Program-made: the position numbers and the translations under genes
Assembly (NCBI GenBank): GCA_902984215.1
Contig: CADWAF010001101.1
Location: 1 to 14,913, forward strand
Direction of reading: 5' to 3'
Origin: Willaertia magna
Lineage: Eukaryota > Heterolobosea > Eutetramitea > Acrasida > Naegleriidae
DNA: 14,913 nt
Shown: piece by piece, positions 1 through 7,283 of the stretch
Layout: the number at the start of each line of letters is the position of its first letter
Numbering within the stretch: the first letter of the stretch is position 1
The notes under the pieces: model-generated
The model's input: only the letters and a program-made list of their open reading frames with translations
What the model was told of the DNA's origin: nothing
Database searches by the model: none

Positions 1-1077
1 TGACAGCACACAATGTATGATAATATCTTGGTGATGGGATTTCAATTCCTGAATAAGTAACTTTACCATGATGTGATTGATAAATACCATTTGTTGAAAT
101 CTCTTTGGGCGATAAAAAAGGAGAAACCCAAGTAGAATAAAATCTATCTTTTAAAACATCATAATCATTTACAAATTGGCAAGATTCTTGTTTCTGATTC
201 GATTTCTGGTTGTAATAATTCTTTAATTTTCCTTCTCGCCAAACCATCTTCTCCAAATCCAAAAACCAAACATCATTCAATCTTACTTTTTGATTACCTA
301 TTCCACCAAACAATACAACTAAATTATTAGAAGATTTATTTCTTGGTAAAGTACAACAAGCATGTCTTTCTCTTGGGATCGGAAATTGAAAACAAACATT
401 TTTTTGTAAACTTTTATGTTTCTTTTGAGAATAAAAATTTGTTAATTGACTTAATTGTTGATGAAAAAAAGACCAATGAGAATCTAAATCCAAAAGTAAA
501 GAAGAAGATGATGGTTGATTATTATTAATTGGCTTTTTTAATTTAAATTTAAATTTTAAACTGTTATTATTATTACCATTTGTTGGGACAAAAGATGTTG
601 TTGAATTTGTTGTAAAAATTGTATTATTACTATTGGTTGTAAAATTAACAAAATAGGATTGAACAGTTTCTGGGTTGACTGAAATGAATGTTGAAATAAA
701 AGTTGGGTCTAAAAATTCATATTTCTTTAAATGATAACTTTCTATTAAACAATAATAAGAATGTTAAGAGACAACAACTTACTGGTATTTAAAATCCAAA
801 TGGTATTTAATCCTTTTGATTGTTAGTTGTTTATATACAGTTGTTAAAACTTACTTTTAAAACCAATTCCGATTCCTGCAAAGAAGATGATGAATTGTTG
901 TTCAAAAGTTTCTTCTTCGGAAGAGGATAGCGGTTGTTTATGGGAAATAAAAACAGAACAAGATGAATGACCTGATAGTGGAGGAGGTATTACTGATCCT
1001 CTATCTTCTCCTTTTGAAATCAATAAAGAAGAAAAGGGAATAATTGATGGATTAATATAAATTTCTTCCTCTGACAT
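1..1077 (-). CDS. Kelch-repeat protein, N-terminal 331 residues (3' end beyond window)
   Basis: Three exons can be joined: 1077-855, 812-783 and 741-1, with GT-AG introns of 42 nt (854-813) and 41 nt (782-742). Frames match at both joins, giving 331 codons with no stop; the gene runs off the window. The start ATG at 1077 is the first in the frame. Two Kelch motifs are visible. The first has SGHSSC near residue 35, a FIIFFAGIG strand (62-70), then the RLNTIWILN strand. The second has PRERHACC (207-214), LVVLFGGIG (225-233) and LNDVWFLDLEKMVW (239-252). A third begins at PSPRYYHTLCAV (320-331). Kelch repeats form beta-propeller blades that bind partner proteins; the partner cannot be inferred. 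An Asn/Ser/Thr-rich linker lies at about 115-165. The middle exon is only 30 nt and supplies the end of the first repeat. The fold is clear; the specific family is not. Confidence 0.85.
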
Positions 1078-1215
1078 TTTTAACTTTAAAAAACAAATGT
1101 CTCTAATTGTCTGTGTAAGCCATTTAAATTAATTTTTAACTTCAAAAAATTTGCCGCCTAAAATATTCGTTAATTATCATATAATATTTAGTTTACAAAA
1201 AATACTCCAAACAAA
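1078..1215. promoter_or_regulatory. Divergent promoter region with E2F-like TTTGCCGC site
   Basis: These 138 bases separate the Kelch gene start from the ATG at 1216 on the other strand, so they would serve both. The stretch is AT-rich except for TTTGCCGC at 1150-1157, which fits the E2F/DP consensus TTTSSCGC. No clear TATA box is singled out because TATA-like strings are everywhere at this composition. The E2F reading is inference from the motif alone. Confidence 0.3.
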
Positions 1216-2037
1216 ATGTATGAATCCAAAATTGCAATTAGAAATAGTATACTAACATCCAAAAAACCTACCTCACACCCGAACAACGAAGATAAAGAAA
1301 AAAGAAAAAAATCAAAAATGTATAATTTAACAAATTTAAAAATACTAAAGAACTACTTGGGTATACAAAGATTAAATAAAATATTATTTTATTCAAAACT
1401 TATTACAGTATACCTTGATAAAAGTAAAATCAATAGAATATAAAATGAAATTAATTTTTATTCAAGTTATTTTTTTATTTCAATAGAACTTACAAAGAGT
1501 TTAGGTATTTATGAGGATATTAAAAAAAATAATTAAATCTTACTAACAATTTATAAAGAAAGTATTAAATTTAAATTTAATTACAATTTTCATATTATTA
1601 GCTTATTTTATACCAGTATTTTTATAATTAAAAAAAATATTATTATATAATATCAAATTAAAATTAGGGAGGGAAATGTTAAAATAGAAAGTAAAAATAA
1701 TATAATTAAAATTTCTTTAGTTTACTTTATAAAATATTTTAATAATAATTATCCAATTTTTGATAATAATAACTTAATTAAAGAATCATTTAATAGTAAA
1801 TGACTTTTATTTTTAAATTCAAAGAAAAGAATAAAAGAAGTTTTTGAGTTAATAACAAAAATAGATAGTCAATATAAATTAAAAGAAAATTATGCTTCTT
1901 ATAGAATTTTAAGTTTTATTTTATTTAATATTAGTCATTTATTATTTAATAATAATCACATATAGTACACCATTATAAAAAGAAATATACAAACTGATAC
2001 AGGGGTAAAAAAGAGAAAAAATTTAGTAAATAAGAAA
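1216..2037 (+). pseudogene. Broken reading frame, 274 codons with five stops; unidentified protein
   Basis: A frame opens at ATG 1216 in an A-rich context (AACAAAATG) and stays coherent to 2037. It is interrupted only by TAA 1441, TAA 1534, TAA 1648, TGA 1801 and TAG 1963; past TAA 2038 stops become dense. At this base composition (roughly 15-18% G+C by eye) a random frame should meet a stop about every ten codons, so five in 274 codons implies coding ancestry. The predicted chain is hydrophobic/Lys/Asn-rich, for example EVFELITKIDSQYKLKENYA just after 1836. The first 75 codons (1216-1440) could still be a short functional gene. No family is recognised. Alternatives are natural decay of a host gene, or a frame in which TAA/TAG encoded Gln; the in-frame TGA argues for decay. 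Confidence 0.5.
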
Positions 2038-2040
2038 TAA

Positions 2041-2702
2041 AATTAATAAAAATATTAACAACAAAAAAAGAAAACTTGAAAAAATTATAAATAAAAAAAA
2101 TCAAAAGTAAAAAATTTAAAATAGAAACCATAAGAAGTTAATAAAAATTTATAGAACAGTTTTATAAAATTGTTGATTTTTCTTTTAGATTTGATTGATT
2201 TTAAAGATTTATTACTAAAAGTATATAGATCAAGAAATATAAAAATATTTTAAATAATGAAGTAGAAGAATAAATTGATAATAATAATACTTTATACTTA
2301 TAAGATAGTATGATTTTTTCTTTAATTAGAAGAAAAATAAAGGAACATTTTAAGGATTATGTGGATGATATGTAAGTGTTTATAGTTTTAATAATTTTAT
2401 TATTAGTTTAATATTAAAAATTTAATAATGTTTTTTCATGATGTTTTATTTTTAAATATTATCTTCTCTAAATCAATTATTAAACTTGTTTCTATTTTTT
2501 TTTTTAATTAGCTATTTTATTTTTGAATTCTTACTTTTTAAAAAGTCATAATAATCTTTTAAAAATAATTGATTTTTTTTTAATGCAATGCAGTTAAATG
2601 TATATTGAATAGTTATTTTATTTTATATATATTTGTAACTAATAATTTATATAAAAATATTTCAGAAGATGTAAATTTTATAAAAAGAAAAAATAATAAG
2701 AC
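2041..2702 (+). other. Very AT-rich stretch with only one short coding-like fragment
   Basis: Stops are dense in all plus frames over most of this stretch. One fragment stands out: 2229-2372, 48 codons with two TAA (2271, 2301), including SMIFSLIRRKIKEHFKDYVD. It ends at a sequence resembling a donor (GTAAGT at 2372) with TTATTAG 35 nt later (intron-like 2372-2406). The frame downstream of that join is soon closed, so the intron is not supported. The fragment is probably part of the same broken gene as its flanks. Nothing else is recognised; long T and A runs dominate. Confidence 0.3.
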
Positions 2703-3344
2703 TATAAATTCGCAAAATTAATATATGTAAAGCAAATTAATAAAAATTTTAATACTTTTCATTTGAATACTAAAGTATTAAGTAATTTATTTTAACTACA
2801 ATTTTAATCTACTAAAACATTAAAATTCTTATTAAAAGAAAATAAGCTAAAACTAAATAATAATTTAAATTCTACATTTAAGGCTTTTCCGGTTATGAAA
2901 TTTAAATTAATGCAAAGTAAATACAATAAAAATGCTCTAAGAATATATTTAATAGAAAAAATTAGAGGAGGAATAAGAATTAAATTAATTTTTAAAAAAC
3001 AAAGAACACATGAATAAACTAAAAAATATGTTTTTTTAAACGATAAATAAGTATTATTGAATTTCAAATTGATTTTAACACATTCATTATCATTAATTGA
3101 TTTACTACATAAGTTGGTACTTGATAATGAAATTAGAAATCTTGATGAACTTAAATAAAAGGATAAATCATATAAACAACAATTGTTAAATGACTTAATC
3201 AATGATTAAAGTGAAAAGAAGCAACAATTAGTAGATATTTTTTGTGATTGCTTTTGTTGTAAAGAAGAAGATATGTCTACTTTTGAAGTTTTATTGTAAC
3301 GCCTTATAATTTTAAGTGATTAACGTTTTCACTTGCAATATCTT
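2703..3344 (+). pseudogene. Broken reading frame, 214 codons interrupted only by TAA
   Basis: This frame (codons at positions divisible by 3) runs to TGA 3345 with eight stops, all TAA: 2793, 2805, 3015, 3048, 3156, 3207, 3297, 3321. The longest clean run is 2808-3014 (69 codons), containing FKAFPVMKFKLMQSKYNKNA and EKIRGGIRIKL. Later segments look like ordinary protein, for example VLDNEIRNLDELK before TAA 3156 and VDIFCDCFCCKEEDMSTFEV before TAA 3297. If each TAA is read as Gln the chain is continuous. The product is unidentified. A one-base frame change near 3300-3325 would join it to the next fragment. Decay by CAA to TAA change and true Gln recoding are both possible. Confidence 0.45.
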
Positions 3345-3873
3345 TGACTCTGCACAACATAGTGTTTATCATCAAGTTAGAGTAGCTAAGTTTTACTTAT
3401 CACTATTTTTGCTGAAAAACATGTTTCTTGTCAACCTACTAGAGAATAATATAAAAGGAAAGTAGAGGGGGAATGATAGAAGAAGAAGACTTTATTGTTA
3501 TTGTTTTGAATGCATTGACAAAATTACGACAGATACTTATAGATTTTATTTAAAACAAAAAATACTTTACAATAAATTTATTCAATACTAAATTTTAGCG
3601 TTGTTTTGAATAGAATATCACTACAACCCAACTGTTCGCCTTCATTTTTCTGTTGCCCGTAAAATTAAAATAGACTGGTAAAAGTTGTACTTAAATTTAT
3701 ATAATTTATTTATTTTAGAAGATGATGAATTTGATTTTTTTTAAATTGATGAATTTGATTTTTTTTAAATATCTTTACAACTCTTATTTCAATTGGAGAA
3801 TAATAATTTACAACAATTTTCTTTTAGTTATAGACGATTAAAAAGAGAAGATTTTTAGACTGTTAAATTTAAA
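3316..3873 (+). pseudogene. Broken reading frame, 186 codons with seven stops
   Basis: G+C is visibly higher here than in 1216-3300 and the translation looks strongly protein-like. Examples are NIFDSAQHSVYHQVRVAKFY (about 3337-3396), RRRLYCYCFECIDKITTDTY (3481-3540) and TVRLHFSVARKIKIDW (3631-3678). Stops are TAG 3463, TAA 3589, TGA 3607, TAA 3679, TAA 3742, TAA 3766 and TAG 3856, then TGA 3874. It is very probably the C-terminal continuation of the upstream fragment after a small frameshift. A 41-nt GT-AG span (3678-3718) matches the size of real introns here, but removing it creates TGA at the join, so the unspliced reading is preferred. No family was recognised. Confidence 0.5.
3724..3771 (+). 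repeat. 24-bp tandem duplication carrying an in-frame TAA
   Basis: Two adjacent copies, 3724-3747 and 3748-3771, differ only at the last base. The unit is 24 bp, exactly eight codons, and encodes DEFDFF-stop-I in the frame of the broken gene. Each copy includes eight consecutive T residues and one TAA, so the stop was either duplicated with the unit or arose twice. Confidence 0.8.
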
Positions 3874-3967
3874 TGAATTTTTTACAAAAGATTTAATGGA
3901 TAGTTATTGTAATGGTCAATTGGCATTATATCCAGCTGTTAGTATGTTATATGGAGATGACATCTTA
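3842..3967 (+). pseudogene. Last fragment of the broken plus-strand gene, 42 codons
   Basis: An open stretch in a third frame ends at TAA 3968. It encodes LNLNEFFTKDLMDSYCNGQL followed by ALYPAVSMLYGDDIL. The balanced composition and its position right after the previous fragment suggest another frame change around 3840-3860. On the opposite strand, the small gene ending at 4029 starts its 3' flank here. The protein is unidentified. Confidence 0.35.
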
Positions 3968-4005
3968 TAAACACTAATGATAGTATTTATATAAAAAATT
4001 ATAAA

Positions 4006-4033
4006 AAACAATGTTTATTGTTTGGTGATCACC
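4006..4033. repeat. Hairpin plus 10-bp palindrome at a gene 3' end
   Basis: AAACAAT (4006-4012) and ATTGTTT (4017-4023) form a perfect 7-bp stem with a 4-base loop, immediately followed by the perfect palindrome GGTGATCACC (4024-4033). The palindrome covers the TGA stop (4031-4029) of the small minus-strand gene and the hairpin lies just downstream. A role in 3'-end formation is only a possibility. Confidence 0.4.
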
Positions 4034-4211
4034 ACAAACCAAGGTACAAAGTTAAAGCGAGAAGTAAAGTATGGGTAACAATATAAATGAACAACAGTGC
4101 TCTTTCTCTTGAGTTAACTTTTGACGAAGTTGTTTCTTCACCTATCACATCCTTAATCGCCTGCTTTGAAAAAGAACTTAAAACACCTCTGTCACTTATT
4201 GCCTCAACCAT
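4029..4211 (-). CDS. Small tail-anchored membrane protein, 60 aa
   Basis: The start chosen is ATG 4211, preceded by an A-rich leader; extending the frame upstream would require a TTG start and is not favoured. The protein begins MVEAISDRG, has a polar Ser/Thr/Glu-containing middle (about 10-37, ending SRER) and then one hydrophobic segment, ALLFIYIVTHTLLLALTLYL (about 38-57). That segment reaches almost to the C-terminus (GLW). This is the arrangement of a tail-anchored or single-pass protein with the N-terminus in the cytosol. Size and layout recall small subunits of ER or mitochondrial membrane complexes, but no family signature is recognised. It could also be a chance ORF; the balanced composition and good start context argue against that. 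Confidence 0.55.
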   Translation of the reverse strand: MVEAISDRGVLSSFSKQAIKDVIGEETTSSKVNSRERALLFIYIVTHTLLLALTLYLGLW

Positions 4212-4425
4212 GTTTAAGTTTGTTTGTTTTTTTAACAAGTTTGTTTAATGTTATTAACTGTGGCTACGTTCTTTTTATAATAGCTTATCTAATCAGCGTA
4301 GTTTATTCCTTTCTTAGTAAAAACATTAATTAAGCTAAAAGTTTTAAAAAAAGAATTAAAAAAAAGATAAAATCCATTTCAAGATCTTTATTTTCACATT
4401 CCTTTTTTATTAATAATTAAATTCA

Positions 4426-4923
4426 TTAAACATTTGGAATCTCGGCATCTTCTTTCAAAACACCATGTTTTTTCATTTGTTTTATTAATCCATATTCTTT
4501 ATTTTCACAATTAATAAAAGTTTTAATAATAATAATTAAACTTACTAGTTTCTGCACTAAAATTTGCAACACACTTTTCCTTTTTAAATACTAAAAAAGC
4601 TGGATATGTAAATAAATTATGTTCTTTACAAAAACTTTCATTACAACTTTCCAATTCAATAGTAACAAATTGAGAAAATGGACATTCTCTAGAAATTAAT
4701 TCAAATGTTGGTTTTAAAATACTTTCATGATATGGTGCCATTTCTTCAAAAATATAAACTACGGTAAATCCCATAGGGCTTTGTTCTAAATTATAAAATT
4801 TATTATTGATAAATGTTATTTATTTTTAATAAATTGTATTTAATAAAAATATAATTCGGGATTATATTTACCTGAAAAAACATTTGAAAGATCTAAAGGA
4901 GAGCTTAATTGACGAATTGGCAT
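4426..4923 (-). CDS. Thioredoxin-fold protein without a redox CxxC, 120 aa
   Basis: Exons are 4923-4872, 4785-4546 and 4496-4426, joined by GT-AG introns of 86 nt (4871-4786) and 49 nt (4545-4497). Both joins keep frame and give 121 codons ending in TAA. The order matches a thioredoxin fold: a VVYIFEEM strand (about 25-32), a helix, FVTIELESC, then FCKEHNLFTYPAFLVFKKEK. That last segment corresponds to the thioredoxin region with the conserved cis-Pro (TYPAF) and following strand. A final helix ends KYGLIKQMKKHG. Where thioredoxins have WCGPC this protein has MAPYH, so it should not be an active disulfide oxidoreductase. No signal peptide is seen; a cytosolic protein-binding or scaffolding role is inferred. 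Thioredoxin-like fold is likely; the subfamily is unknown. Confidence 0.75.
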
Positions 4924-4979
4924 TTTTTTTGTATTTACAAAAATTGTAAGAATTTAATTAAAATTTTATTTGAATAAAT

Positions 4980-5237
4980 TCATCTCTTTTCATTGTGATA
5001 AAAAGCATGTTCTCTAGCATATTCTTTAGCATCTCTTATTTCTTTTTCAACTAAATCCATTCTACCTACAGCCCCAACATATGCAAATTCTCCTTCCATT
5101 TGTTTTTTAGCTAATTCATCTCCTTTAATTATAAGAGGTTTTTCTTCAGGATTGTTATTTAAATTAATATTCTCGGAGGTCAACCTTGGCACTCCACCTA
5201 ATCCTCCACTTTGAATATGTTCTTTACCAGGGTTCAT
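4980..5237 (-). CDS. Hypothetical hydrophilic protein, 85 aa
   Basis: A single exon from ATG 5237 to TGA 4980-4982. The N-terminal part is Gly/Asn-rich and probably disordered (SGGLGGVPRL, INLNNNPEEKP). Residues about 40-85 are charged and likely helical, including MDLVEKEIRDAKEYAREHAF. It has no membrane segment, signal peptide or cysteine. It starts 214 bp from the divergent gene at 5452, so the two may share a promoter region. No family is recognised. Coding composition against AT-rich flanks supports a real gene. Confidence 0.65.
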   Translation of the reverse strand: MNPGKEHIQSGGLGGVPRLTSENINLNNNPEEKPLIIKGDELAKKQMEGEFAYVGAVGRMDLVEKEIRDAKEYAREHAFYHNEKR

Positions 5238-5451
5238 AATTGTTAGCGTTTGAATAAAAATCCTAAAATTAAATTTTTTTTTAATTATAATTTACAGAAA
5301 ATTTATTTATTAATCTATTTTGCAGCTTTTAGTAAGTTGACTAAATGAAAGATTTAATAATTTCAATCTATATTTAAACAGCAATAGCTTTTTGTTTAAA
5401 AATTCAAATGGTTTGGAAAAAAGAACCTTAATAATAAATTCTTAACGTAAA

Positions 5452-5700
5452 ATGCAAAGTAATAACAGTGATATTTCTAATGCTGGTCTTCTTGAAAAAC
5501 AATTAGCAAGGAATCCTCCAAAAACAAAAGAAGAGGAAATGGAAATGAAGAATAAATATTTAGATAAAATTCAACAAGGAGACTCAATTGGAGGAACTTT
5601 TCATCCTTTAGGTATGGAAACTCATTTAGATGATGAAGTACTAGAGGGAGAAAGAGAAATGGGTTTACGTGAAGAAAATAAACTCATTCACCAAAAATAA
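5452..5700 (+). CDS. Hypothetical hydrophilic protein, 82 aa
   Basis: A single exon with ATG in an A-rich context and a TAA stop. The protein is highly charged: a Lys/Glu-rich helical middle (TKEEEMEMKNKYLDKIQQGD), a Gly/His/Pro turn (GGTFHPLGMETH), then an acidic tail. It has no hydrophobic segment or cysteine. It has no visible sequence similarity to the two other small hydrophilic proteins in the window. No function is assigned; a small soluble cytosolic protein is the most that can be said. Confidence 0.65.
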   Translation: MQSNNSDISNAGLLEKQLARNPPKTKEEEMEMKNKYLDKIQQGDSIGGTFHPLGMETHLDDEVLEGEREMGLREENKLIHQK

Positions 5701-5825
5701 ATTAAACAAATTAAATTTTTTAAAAACATCTTCAAGCCTTTCTTGCGCTGTTATTGTGTTAAAAACTTTAAATTTTTTTAGGCGCAAAAATTAAGAAAAT
5801 TCAACAAAAATTTGAAATAAAAAAA

Positions 5826-7103
5826 ATGTCAAGTAGTGAATCAGATGAGATGTCTACAACAACTAGTGGAAGTGAAACCGAACAAAAACTTCCACCACAA
5901 ATTGAAGATATGATAACAAGAGTTAGAGTTGGAAGATATGCACCTACTCAAACATCTACATTAAGTTATCACTCAAGTTTTGAACATTTACACTTTGATA
6001 ATAGTTTCTCATTCGAAAAATTTAAAAAGAACTTTAAAGTAAACATTTTATCTAAGAATGAATCAGATATGGTATTTGAAATGACCGGAATTGATGCACC
6101 ATTAGCAAATGCTTTCCGTAGAATAATGTTATCCGATATACCTACTATGGCCATTGAAAAGGTCATTTTCCTTAATAATACATCTATCATTCAAGATGAA
6201 GTATTTGCTCATCGTATAGGTTTAGTTCCAATCCTAGCAGAACCTGATTATTTCTATTTTGCTAAAGATATTAATCAAAATGAAGAGATTTCAGCATTTA
6301 ATACTCAACCTTATTTACAAACATTAGAAGAATATAAAGGAAGTGATATTAAACCTCCACAACCAACTGCAACAATTTATGCTCCAAGTTTACAAAATAA
6401 ATCTACACCTGTTTGGCGACCACCTGAAGTATTAATTGATAATGAATATATACTTTTTGAATTGAATGTTACTTGTGAGAAGATTTTAGTACCTAATCCA
6501 CATAATAATAACAAAATGGAATATAAACATTCAAAGGTTTACAGTGGTGATTTAAAGTGGATTCCAATTGGGAATCAAGCTAAACATTTTGCTTCAAATC
6601 CAATACGTCCTGTTTATGATGATATATTATTAGCTAAATTAAATCCTGGACAATCTATTCATATTCAATGTTATTGTGTTAAAGGTGTTGGTCGTGCTCA
6701 TGCAAAATGGCAACCTGTAGCAACTGCAACTTATCGTTTAAGACCTGAAATTGTATTAAAAGAAAAGATTAAAGATAAGAAATTAGCTAAAGAATTAAAA
6801 GAGAAATGTCCAATGAATGTTTTTGATATTGAAGATAATGGTTCAGTAACTGTTGCTCGTCCATTAAATTGTACAATGTGTAGAGAATGTATTAGAGAAG
6901 ATGATTGGGATAAAAGAATACAATTAAGTCGTTTGAAAGATCATTTTATATTTTCAATTGAAAGCGTTGGTGTATTAGCCCCAGAGGAAATATTTAGAAG
7001 AGCATTAAGAGTATTTTGGCAAAAATGTGCACTCACTTTACAATGTTTAAGGCAAGAGAATGGAAATAGTTCGAAAAATCAATCTACAAGAGTTTTACAA
7101 TAA
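5826..7103 (+). CDS. POLR1C: DNA-directed RNA polymerases I and III subunit RPAC1 (AC40)
   Basis: This is the alpha-like assembly subunit shared by RNA polymerases I and III; it pairs with AC19 to nucleate enzyme assembly in the nucleus. The single exon encodes 425 aa, longer than the roughly 335-346 aa of yeast and human proteins. Hallmarks are the alpha-type dimerisation motif LANAFRRIMLSDIPTMAIEKV at about 93-113, EVFAHRIGLVPILAEP (125-140), and KVYSGDLKWIPIGNQ (237-251). These are followed by RPVYDDILLAKLNPGQSI (261-278), VKGVGRAHAKWQPVATATYR (285-304) and DHFIFSIESVGVLAPEE (372-388). The C-terminal insert has CTMCREC (349-355), a Cys-rich stretch not seen in the human protein. Extra length comes from an acidic N-terminus and a longer segment at about 145-205. 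A GGCGC element lies at 5781-5785, 41 bp before the ATG. The assignment is secure. Confidence 0.97.
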   Translation: MSSSESDEMSTTTSGSETEQKLPPQIEDMITRVRVGRYAPTQTSTLSYHSSFEHLHFDNSFSFEKFKKNFKVNILSKNESDMVFEMTGIDAPLANAFRRIMLSDIPTMAIEKVIFLNNTSIIQDEVFAHRIGLVPILAEPDYFYFAKDINQNEEISAFNTQPYLQTLEEYKGSDIKPPQPTATIYAPSLQNKSTPVWRPPEVLIDNEYILFELNVTCEKILVPNPHNNNKMEYKHSKVYSGDLKWIPIGNQAKHFASNPIRPVYDDILLAKLNPGQSIHIQCYCVKGVGRAHAKWQPVATATYRLRPEIVLKEKIKDKKLAKELKEKCPMNVFDIEDNGSVTVARPLNCTMCRECIREDDWDKRIQLSRLKDHFIFSIESVGVLAPEEIFRRALRVFWQKCALTLQCLRQENGNSSKNQSTRVLQ

Positions 7104-7283
7104 TAAACAACACTGGAGTTTTTAAAGAAATATTTTTTATTTTATCATTGCTGACTAAATTATTATGCTTTAAGGTTCTCATTTTTTTGCAAAACCTCAT
7201 AATTAATTGTCGCAAGAAATCATGATGCACTTGGTAGTAATCTTGGTGATTCACTATTTTAGACGAAACAAACTGACTAAAAA

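Noticed and set aside
2372..2406. 35-nt GTAAGT...TTAG intron inside the broken block
   Set aside because: Joining the flanks leads to stops within a few codons, and three different downstream frames look equally open, so the join is not supported.
2804..3202. Clean 132-codon minus-strand ORF
   Set aside because: Its translation is a Leu/Phe/Ser-heavy chain typical of antisense reading, whereas the plus frame over the same bases gives balanced protein-like sequence continuous with its flanks. It remains the main alternative for that stretch.
3678..3718. 41-nt intron-like span GTAAAAG...TTTTAG
   Set aside because: The size fits other introns, but splicing creates TGA at the junction while the unspliced frame continues with only a TAA.
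3893..3967. Resemblance of ALYPAVSMLYGDD to DNA polymerase B motifs
   Set aside because: In real polymerases the LYPS and YGDTDS motifs are far apart; here they are six residues apart with no other polymerase signature, so it is coincidence.
4212..4238. N-terminal extension of the small tail-anchored protein
   Set aside because: The upstream start would be TTG; the ATG at 4211 has a good context and is preferred.
7222..7278. Box C/D snoRNA-like arrangement (ATGATGC and CTGA)
   Set aside because: The C box is imperfect, there is no convincing terminal stem, and such short motifs are common by chance.
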